40,791 nt of DNA, from assembly GCA_023663635.1 (NCBI GenBank), contig JAMPHD010000001.1:1-40791 (forward strand), read 5' to 3'. The notes below the pieces were generated by a model. The model was not told the DNA's origin. It searched no databases and saw nothing but the letters and a program-made list of their open reading frames with translations. Below, piece by piece: positions 15,562 through 21,582 of the stretch (the first letter of the stretch is position 1; each line of letters opens with the position of its first letter). The position numbers and the translations under genes were made by a program. The DNA is from Acetatifactor muris. GTDB taxonomy: Bacteria; Bacillota; Clostridia; Lachnospirales; Lachnospiraceae.

Positions 15562-16332
15562 CTACACCATTTTCGCCGCGATCCGCTCCAAAATCCGATC
15601 GCCCAACACATACGCCCCGATATATACCCCCAGACAGACCGTCATGATCAGAATCCCCTGCCCGTTGTGATACAGCGGGTCAAAGTATCCGGGATTGCTG
15701 CACCCGATATAGAGAAGGATCCCAAAGGGCATCAGTTTCATGATGGTCTGTTCCATCTGTCTGCCGCTCAACTGTGTCCGGATCTCCTGCTTGGCATCCA
15801 TTTTTCGACTGATCAGGGAGGCCGTGGTCTGAATGATCTCCGAAAGATTCCCGCCGTTTCTCTTGGCTATGGCGAACACACTCGCGAATTGCGGGATATC
15901 ATCCCCCGTGCTGCGCTCCGCCAGATCCGCCAAGAGTTCCTCCAGAGTGATATTGATGACCAATCCTCTGCGGATGCCCTCCAGTTCCATGTAGATGGAC
16001 GATTCCTCCCCATACAGCAATTTCATATCCTTGCGGCTCTCCACAAAGGCATTCTCCACCGCGTAGCCCGCCTTTAAAAGGGTTGCCACACAGAGCAGAC
16101 ATTCCTTAAACTGCAGATTCAACTCCTCTCCGAAGGCTTTGACTTTCCTGTCCCGCTCCTTGTGAAAGAAGAGGACTCCCACCGCCGCCAGCGGAATGAC
16201 CGCCCATACGCTGCGGTAGAAAAAATATGCCAAGGCCGCCACCACAAGACTTGCCTTTCCGATCTCAAGCACAAGTTCCTTCGCCTTCCACCGGTATTTG
16301 TGATAATCCCGCCGCCCGAAGTTTGCGTTCAC
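15562..16332 (-). CDS. TadB-like platform protein (T2SSF)
   Basis: A 256-residue membrane protein with two N-terminal hydrophobic segments (about 27-55), a T2SSF domain (KECLLCVATLLKAGYAVENAF, SGDDIPQFASVFAIAKRNGGNLSEII) and two C-terminal helices. The open frame extends to 16407, deep inside the CpaF gene, but AAAGGGGG lies 7 bases before the GTG at 16332, which I take as the start (VNANFGRRDY); overlap with CpaF is then 68 bases. With TadC it forms the membrane platform on which the CpaF ATPase acts. Confidence 0.82.
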   Translation of the reverse strand: MNANFGRRDYHKYRWKAKELVLEIGKASLVVAALAYFFYRSVWAVIPLAAVGVLFFHKERDRKVKAFGEELNLQFKECLLCVATLLKAGYAVENAFVESRKDMKLLYGEESSIYMELEGIRRGLVINITLEELLADLAERSTGDDIPQFASVFAIAKRNGGNLSEIIQTTASLISRKMDAKQEIRTQLSGRQMEQTIMKLMPFGILLYIGCSNPGYFDPLYHNGQGILIMTVCLGVYIGAYVLGDRILERIAAKMV

Positions 16333-17515
16333 ACACAAGCGCCCCCTTTCTCTGCAATTTTCCCAGAATGCGTCCCTTCGCGTCCTCCCCCTGCTCCTCA
16401 AACACATACAGAGGGTTCAGGCCGATTCTGCCCTCTGCGTATCCCGTCACCTCCGTGATCTCCAACACTCTGCGGGATTTGTCCCGCAGTCTTCCCAGAT
16501 GGACGATCACGTCCAGACCGGAGGCGATCTGTTGGCGGATGGCCGCCAAGGGCAGATCCATCCCCATGAGCACCATGTTCTCCAGACGCGAGAGCATATC
16601 CGTCGCGCTGTTGGCATGGCCCGTGGACATACTGCCGTCATGCCCCGTGTTCAGACATTGCATCATGTCAAAGGCCTCCGCCCCGCGCACCTCTCCCACG
16701 ATGATCCTGTCGGGTCTCATGCGCAGTGACGCGCGGATCAGGTCGCGGATACTGATCTCCCTGCACCCTTCCACATTGCCGTTTCGGGTCTCCAGCCTCA
16801 CCAGATTCGGTATGCCCTGCAACTGAAGCTCCGCGCTGTCCTCAATGGTGATCACCCGCTCCCCGGGGGAGATAAATCCGGACAACGCATTTAGAAAAGT
16901 CGTCTTGCCGCTGCCCGTGCCTCCGCTGATAAAGAGGTTATATCCCGCCTGCACCAGTTTTTGCAGAAAATCCGCCGCCTCCCCGGATATGGAATCCATC
17001 CGGACCAACTGCGCCATGGTGATGGGATGATCCGGAAAACGGCGGATCGTGACGATCGGGCCGTTCAGCGCGATCGGTCTCATGACGATATTGACGCGGG
17101 AACCGTTGGACAGACTTGCGTCCACGATGGGCGATGCCTCATTCACCATGCGGTTGCACCCCGCCACGATCTTCTGTATCACATCCTGCAGTTTCTCCGC
17201 CGATTCAAAGCGCAGCTCCAGCTCCCGCAGACAACCGCTCTGCTCCACAAAGATGGGATCCGTCCCGTTTACCATGATCTCCGAGACTGTGCTGTCATCC
17301 ACCAGATCCTGCAGGATGTCCAACCCTCTGAGGGCATTAAAGAGTTCCCTCTTCAGTCTCCATCTGATCTCTACCGGACACAGGCTCATCTCCTCCCTGC
17401 TCTGCATCATCTCATCAATCAGTTCGTCCACTTCCCCGTCGCTGTAGTCTTTGCCGTAATCCATGCGCTCCTGTATGGCATTTCTCAGATTGTTCCTCAC
17501 TTCAGAATAGTCCAT
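16265..17515 (-). CDS. cpaF: CpaF/TadA-type pilus assembly ATPase
   Basis: A 416-residue secretion ATPase. Walker A GGTGSGKTT at about 198-206 (K204), preceded by the family segment VSEIMVNGTDPIFVEQSG; Asp box and Walker B region DRIIVGEVRGAEAFDMMQ; His box GSMSTGHANS. It powers Flp pilin polymerisation and possibly retraction. GGAGGAGCAG precedes the ATG. It overlaps the TadZ gene upstream by 14 bases and TadB downstream by 68, which indicates tight translational coupling. No separate retraction ATPase is present, as normal for Tad systems. Confidence 0.93.
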   Translation of the reverse strand: MDYSEVRNNLRNAIQERMDYGKDYSDGEVDELIDEMMQSREEMSLCPVEIRWRLKRELFNALRGLDILQDLVDDSTVSEIMVNGTDPIFVEQSGCLRELELRFESAEKLQDVIQKIVAGCNRMVNEASPIVDASLSNGSRVNIVMRPIALNGPIVTIRRFPDHPITMAQLVRMDSISGEAADFLQKLVQAGYNLFISGGTGSGKTTFLNALSGFISPGERVITIEDSAELQLQGIPNLVRLETRNGNVEGCREISIRDLIRASLRMRPDRIIVGEVRGAEAFDMMQCLNTGHDGSMSTGHANSATDMLSRLENMVLMGMDLPLAAIRQQIASGLDVIVHLGRLRDKSRRVLEITEVTGYAEGRIGLNPLYVFEEQGEDAKGRILGKLQRKGALVCERKLRAAGLSQIPVEGEGTCA

Positions 17516-18539
17516 TTTTCTGCTCCTCCAATTCGCGGATTATTTTGCGCACAAAATCCGCCATCTCTCCCCGGGTGCACTCCTCCGGATCCTCCGGTAT
17601 CCTTTTCACTTTCGGAGCCATACATTTGCAGGTCTTCTGCAACACATCCCCATAGGAATAAGCCTCCAGAATATGCTCATACTCCGCCAATTTTCCCTGT
17701 GCCACCTTATCTTCTTTGGTCAACGTGAAAACTTTGACACAGGATCGCAATATGTCAAACAGCCCCTGCATACTCTCACTCAGATCCAAGATCACAAAAT
17801 CATATTCCCCGATCTCCTCCAGTCTCCGCAACAGTCCGGCCCATTCCCGCGGCGATACAAAGAGAAGGTTCTGCCCTGATTTCATGGGCGGGACATAGTC
17901 CAGACTCCCCCTGTGTTTCACAATAGTCTGCAGCCGCAGACGGAATTTGTCCCCGTCAGCCATGAGAAAATACAGAAGATCCGCCAGATCTCGGGATCCC
18001 GCCTCGGCAGCCAGCTCGGATATACCCACATAATGCTCAAAGTTCAAATACAATGTCCTATATCTCTCGCTCAGCATCCGGCTGAAAGTCAGGGCAAAAC
18101 TTGTCTGCATACATCTGCGCACGGGAGAGTACATACCGATAAACCGTGTATTTCCCGTCCCCTGCACCGGAGGCACGATCGCGTCCCCCATCTCCAGATA
18201 GACTTCCAAGATGCTCTGCAGCACTTGGGACGCCTGAAGGTACTTGTCCACTTGGACATGATCCGTCCGGTTTAGCGTCCGGTTCAGCGCCCCGCCCTCG
18301 CTCAGTATGACCGTGCGGGCGGCTCGCAGTGCGGAGAGTTGCTCCCGATAGCTGCGCTCAGACACCACCATCACATCGATGGGGGCATCTCCTTCCGCCC
18401 GCAGCAGTTCCTCCTCCGCGGTGTAGGTGTGCACATCCCAAGGCAGTTCCTTGTGTTTGCGGATATATTCCGTCAGAAGAAACGCGTACTCTTCCTCCCT
18501 GTCATACAGCACCAAAACAGGCTTTCTCTGCTCCTTCAA
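17502..18539 (-). CDS. TadZ/CpaE-like protein with degenerate Walker A
   Basis: 345 residues. Residues about 6-115 look like an atypical receiver domain. From about 132 a MinD/ParA-like fold begins, but the P-loop position reads SPVRRCMQTSFA (138-149), so the catalytic lysines of the deviant Walker A are missing; the usual aspartate after strand 2 is also replaced (LYLNFEHY). The Eubacterium rectale TadZ structure was reported to have a variant motif that still binds ATP weakly. The frame opens at 18677, but GGGAGG and a 6-base gap point to the TTG at 18539, overlapping the peptidase's TGA. TadZ helps position the Tad machine. Confidence 0.8.
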   Translation of the reverse strand: MKEQRKPVLVLYDREEEYAFLLTEYIRKHKELPWDVHTYTAEEELLRAEGDAPIDVMVVSERSYREQLSALRAARTVILSEGGALNRTLNRTDHVQVDKYLQASQVLQSILEVYLEMGDAIVPPVQGTGNTRFIGMYSPVRRCMQTSFALTFSRMLSERYRTLYLNFEHYVGISELAAEAGSRDLADLLYFLMADGDKFRLRLQTIVKHRGSLDYVPPMKSGQNLLFVSPREWAGLLRRLEEIGEYDFVILDLSESMQGLFDILRSCVKVFTLTKEDKVAQGKLAEYEHILEAYSYGDVLQKTCKCMAPKVKRIPEDPEECTRGEMADFVRKIIRELEEQKNGLF

Positions 18540-19039
18540 TAGACACCTCCCAACCCCAGAAGCACGCTGCACCAGACAGGGCCGGACATACAGATGCCCC
18601 AAAGTCTGCCGTCGCCCTTCTCGGGCAGATAGAGCCTCCACTGCCCGCTGCGGGCCACTGCCACGCAATATTCGCAAAAATAGCTCACTCTGTCCCGCGC
18701 GCTGCGCTCCCTGTAAATCTTACAAACGGAAATGATCGCTGATATCAGCAGTGAATAAAAAAGAAAATAACAGATTCGATGCGGAGAAAAATATCCCGCG
18801 CAGACACTCATCAGTTTCACATCCCCCGCCCCCAGACCTCCGATCCGAAAGAAGGGATACAACAGCAGGAGAACCCCCGCCGTCACCAACAGATACCGTC
18901 CCAATCCCTCAAGCCCGCCCAAAAAAGCGTTTCGCCACAGCCCCGCCGCCATGATGATCAAAACGACCGGATTGGGAATCTTTCTCTTTTTGTAGTCGCA
19001 CACACAGGCTACAGCAAGAGAAGCACATAATACCGCCAC
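18536..19039 (-). CDS. A24 prepilin peptidase (first gene of the Tad operon)
   Basis: A 167-residue membrane protease with catalytic D15 in CDYKKRKIPN and D73 in GLGAGDVKLM; no methylase domain. The frame extends to 19138, but AAAGGAG stands 8 bases before the GTG at 19039 and the upstream part would cover the promoter leader, so the GTG start is preferred. The gene is led by a promoter and about 110 bases of leader, and its TGA overlaps the TTG of the TadZ gene. It likely processes the Flp prepilin. Confidence 0.85.
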   Translation of the reverse strand: MAVLCASLAVACVCDYKKRKIPNPVVLIIMAAGLWRNAFLGGLEGLGRYLLVTAGVLLLLYPFFRIGGLGAGDVKLMSVCAGYFSPHRICYFLFYSLLISAIISVCKIYRERSARDRVSYFCEYCVAVARSGQWRLYLPEKGDGRLWGICMSGPVWCSVLLGLGGVY

Positions 19040-19085
19040 CCCATCAACTCCTTTACCTATATTTATTTCATTGTGTTGAGATTTT

Positions 19086-19183
19086 GGGACGAAACTGTCC
19101 CGAAAGATTGTGTGATCGCCCGCCAAGTCTGCATGCATTCCTCATCGGCTTGGACTTATTATAGCACAGTCTGACGACTTGGC
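19086..19183 (-). promoter_or_regulatory. Leader of the Tad operon: hairpin and 8-bp inverted repeat
   Basis: GCCAAGTC (19122-19129) and GACTTGGC (19176-19183) are a perfect inverted repeat whose two halves bracket the -10 box; one half overlaps the -35. A related CTTGG core lies at 19149-19153. Nearer the gene, GGGAC/GTCCC (19086-19101) would form a small hairpin in the leader. The leader does not match a riboswitch I know. Confidence 0.4.
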
Positions 19184-19185
19184 AA
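19158..19185 (-). promoter_or_regulatory. Promoter of the Tad operon
   Basis: On the minus strand TTGCCA (19180-19185), a 16-base spacer and TATAAT (19158-19163) with TGC directly before it (extended -10). It is the only clear promoter upstream of the long operon that runs down to 9283, and produces a leader of about 110 bases before the GTG at 19039. Confidence 0.65.
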
Positions 19186-19221
19186 GCGAAAAATAACAAA
19201 AAACGAATTTTTGGTAATTTC

Positions 19222-19494
19222 TCATAATAATTTGTAAATCCCAAGTCCATAAAGAGCCACAAGCCCAGGCAAACCAAGGATTCCGGATGTCAAAACCGTC
19301 ACCGCGTTGATCCCCACACCCAGGGAAATTCCGGCGGATGACAACGCCGAATTGATGAAATACATGGCCACCGTTCCCAAAATAGCCCGCATGAATACAT
19401 TCAGAAGCCATTCCATTTTGTTGCGCAGAACGCCGATGAGCAGCACGATACCGCACGCCGCCAAGATCAATATCATTCCCTTCCCGTACCGCAT
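19222..19494 (-). CDS. bofA: BofA-family protein (pro-sigma-K processing inhibitor type)
   Basis: A 90-residue integral membrane protein with the family signature VGINAVTVLTSGILGLPGLVALYG at the C-terminus and two or three hydrophobic segments before it. In Bacillus, BofA restrains SpoIVFB in the outer forespore membrane. Here the partner genes are not in the window, so the exact role is open. Two starts are possible; GGGAGG lies 4 bases before the ATG at 19494, while the ATG at 19506 directly abuts another GGAGG, so MRYGKG is chosen. It is divergent from the DUF2508 gene. Confidence 0.85.
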   Translation of the reverse strand: MRYGKGMILILAACGIVLLIGVLRNKMEWLLNVFMRAILGTVAMYFINSALSSAGISLGVGINAVTVLTSGILGLPGLVALYGLGIYKLL

Positions 19495-19682
19495 GGTTCC
19501 TCCCATCCTCCATACTTTTGAACTTTCTTGTCCCTATATCATATGTTTTTTTTACATAAAAATTCCGTTTTTGGAATATTTTGCCTGTCCGGTGTTTATA
19601 CTGATAGTAACCCAAAGCAGGTCTGTGTCCGCGCGGTGTCACGGATCTGTCTCCTCAGAACCGCGCTGAAATGAGGACAGCC

Positions 19683-19976
19683 ATGAAAATATTGTATCGG
19701 CAGAACATGAATTCTTTACTTCCCGTGGGGGAAGAACTGTCTTCCCTCAATCTGAAAGACTCCATAGAAAAAACCCGACAGGCTCTCGAGATTGCCTACT
19801 CGGGTTTTAACAACGCCGTTGATGAAGATTTAATTGACAGCTATATCTATGAGATCAATGCCCTGCAGAAACGCTACCGGCATCTCACGGATCTGGTCGC
19901 CAAGCAGGAGCCGGAACCTGCGCCTCTATACGCGCATTCCCCGATTCGCACCCTGATCAGCCATGTTTTCAGTTAG
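19683..19976 (+). CDS. DUF2508 (YaaL-like) small protein
   Basis: A 97-residue helical protein. The pattern IEKTRQALEIAYSGFNNAVDEDLIDSYIYEINALQKRYRHL matches DUF2508/YaaL, a small protein often found between recR and bofA. Function unknown. GAGG lies 6 bases before the ATG at 19683 (ATG at 19671 has none). The leader has a stem GCGCGGT/ACCGCGC (19631-19666). It runs head-on into fliS, with the two coding regions overlapping by 51 bases at their 3' ends. Its synteny with bofA, here divergent, supports the family call. Confidence 0.7.
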   Translation: MKILYRQNMNSLLPVGEELSSLNLKDSIEKTRQALEIAYSGFNNAVDEDLIDSYIYEINALQKRYRHLTDLVAKQEPEPAPLYAHSPIRTLISHVFS

Positions 19977-20399
19977 GGTATTGCGGCCATAGGTGAGACC
20001 TGCGTATACGGTCTGAGAATTATCCATTACGGGCCCCTTTGGATTTTGAGGCGCAATCTGTTCATAGGCATCGTGCAGGGGCCCGATGATCCGCCTGATC
20101 TCACTTAAGGCATTCTCCTGTCCCGCCTGCGCGTGAACCAGTTTCCGGGCACAGTACAGATAGAGCTGCCTGAGTCTGCCCGCAGGTTCATATTCCATGT
20201 GCAGCGACTGCTCCAATTCATTCAGGCAGCCTCTTGCTTTTCTTATCGCCTCGGCAAGCGCCGCGGAATCCTTCGCGGCAGTCGCCTCCTCGGCCTCATC
20301 CAGATAACAGAACATCATTTCATATAAAATGACCACCAATTCCGTCGGGTTTGCCTGCGTGATCCGCAGCGTAAACTGTTGCTTGCATTCACCGGTCAT
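19926..20399 (-). CDS. fliS: Flagellar export chaperone FliS
   Basis: A 157-residue helical protein. The N-terminus QQFTLRITQANPTELVVILYEMMFCYLDEA and the middle LHMEYEPAGRLRQLYLYCARKLVHA fit the four-helix FliS fold. The C-terminus QTVYAGLTYGRNTL is a tail I associate with FliS of this lineage. FliS binds flagellin in the cytosol and prevents early polymerisation, consistent with the flagellin gene 65 bases upstream. The ATG at 20399 (MTGECKQQ) is preferred to the GTG at 20411 on homology grounds; spacing to AAAGGTG is long (11 bases). Confidence 0.85.
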   Translation of the reverse strand: MTGECKQQFTLRITQANPTELVVILYEMMFCYLDEAEEATAAKDSAALAEAIRKARGCLNELEQSLHMEYEPAGRLRQLYLYCARKLVHAQAGQENALSEIRRIIGPLHDAYEQIAPQNPKGPVMDNSQTVYAGLTYGRNTLTENMADQGANRGMRV

Positions 20400-20464
20400 T
20401 CCAACTACCACACCTTTCCCGTCCGGGTATCAATCCCACCTGTTTCAAGCCCCGCTCCCGATTC

Positions 20465-21559
20465 TTACTGTAAGAGCTGCAATATCTGAGAAGGTCTCTC
20501 ATTGGCCTGTGCCAACATGGACGTTCCGGCCTGTGTCAGCACCTGATTGGTGGTATACTCGGTCATCTCCTCCGCCATATCCACATCCATGATACGGGAA
20601 TATGCGGCAGTCATATTTTCACTGGTCACATCCAGACTGTTCACCGTGGACTCCAGACGATTCTGGTAGGCTCCCAATCTGCCCCTCACCTCGGAGACAA
20701 ACTGAATAGCGTGATCTATGCGCTCAATGGCATCGTCAGCGCCCTCTTTGGTGCTCACATCCACATCCTCGATCCCCATGTTCAACAGATTGACCGCGGG
20801 AATCTCCACTTCCAACACCTGTCCCTCGTTGGCGCCTATCTGCAGACGCATCGCGCCGATACCGGTCACATCCACCTTGAGACCGTCATAAGTGCCGGTT
20901 TGCATGGGCAACTGCAGGGTCAGTTCAAAACCCGCGTCGTCTCTGATGGTCATCAGGCTGTCCTTGATCTCCGCTTTCGTGCCGGTAGGAAATTCGCTCC
21001 CCGGTGTAAAGCTGTCCAAAACAAGCTCATCATCCACCAGAGAAACGGACAGGCTCGTGATCGTATATTCCTTTGCGGTGATGGAACTGCTGTAGGAGTT
21101 TACCTTGACATTGTTGTCCGTGGTATATCCCTTATATTCAAACTCACCGTTTAAGAGTTTCTGGCCGTTAAACTCTGTGGAGTCGGAGATTCTCATGATC
21201 TCTTCCTTCAACTGCGCCACTTCGTTTTGGATGGTATCTCTGTCCGAATCCGTCATGGTGCCGTTGGCCGATTTGACGGACAGCTCATTCATACGCTGCA
21301 ACATGGATGCCACTTCCGTGAGGGCTCCGTCAGCAGTCTCAATGACGGATACGCCGTCGCCGGCGTTTTGATTGGCCACGGAAAGGCCCCTGATCTGCGC
21401 GTTCATTCTCTTTGCCATGGCCAGTCCCGCGGGATTGTCTTTGGCATGGTTGATCTTCAATCCGGAGGACAGTCTCTCCAGAGACTTGGCCAACGCATTG
21501 TCATTGTTTGCCAGAGCGTTGTTCGACAGCATTGCTGATACATTGTAGTTGATTCTCAT
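20465..21559 (-). CDS. hag: Flagellin
   Basis: A 364-residue flagellar filament subunit. The N-terminal D0/D1 region (MRINYNVSAMLSNNALA; LERLSSGLKINHAKDNPAGLAMAKRM) and the C-terminal region (MAEEMTEYTTNQVLTQAGTSMLAQANERPSQILQLLQ) are highly conserved; the middle (about 145-275) is the variable D2/D3 part. GAGGTAATCT precedes the ATG. It follows the large DUF6240 gene by only 23 bases, so the two are probably co-transcribed, which is unusual for a flagellin gene. Confidence 0.96.
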   Translation of the reverse strand: MRINYNVSAMLSNNALANNDNALAKSLERLSSGLKINHAKDNPAGLAMAKRMNAQIRGLSVANQNAGDGVSVIETADGALTEVASMLQRMNELSVKSANGTMTDSDRDTIQNEVAQLKEEIMRISDSTEFNGQKLLNGEFEYKGYTTDNNVKVNSYSSSITAKEYTITSLSVSLVDDELVLDSFTPGSEFPTGTKAEIKDSLMTIRDDAGFELTLQLPMQTGTYDGLKVDVTGIGAMRLQIGANEGQVLEVEIPAVNLLNMGIEDVDVSTKEGADDAIERIDHAIQFVSEVRGRLGAYQNRLESTVNSLDVTSENMTAAYSRIMDVDMAEEMTEYTTNQVLTQAGTSMLAQANERPSQILQLLQ

Positions 21560-21582
21560 AGATTACCTCGCTTTTTTTGTTC

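Noticed and set aside
15199..16077. Long plus-strand ORFs opposite TadB and TadC
   Set aside because: Both minus-strand genes have clear membrane domains and ribosome sites. The plus-strand frames are Gln/His/Arg-rich as expected for antisense reading.
16333..16407. The longer TadB start at 16407
   Set aside because: It would extend the overlap with CpaF to 143 bases and has no ribosome site, whereas the GTG at 16332 has AAAGGGGG at correct spacing.
19039..19150. A c-di-GMP riboswitch in the Tad leader
   Set aside because: The leader has a hairpin and inverted repeats but not the conserved GEMM core sequences, so I do not call a riboswitch.
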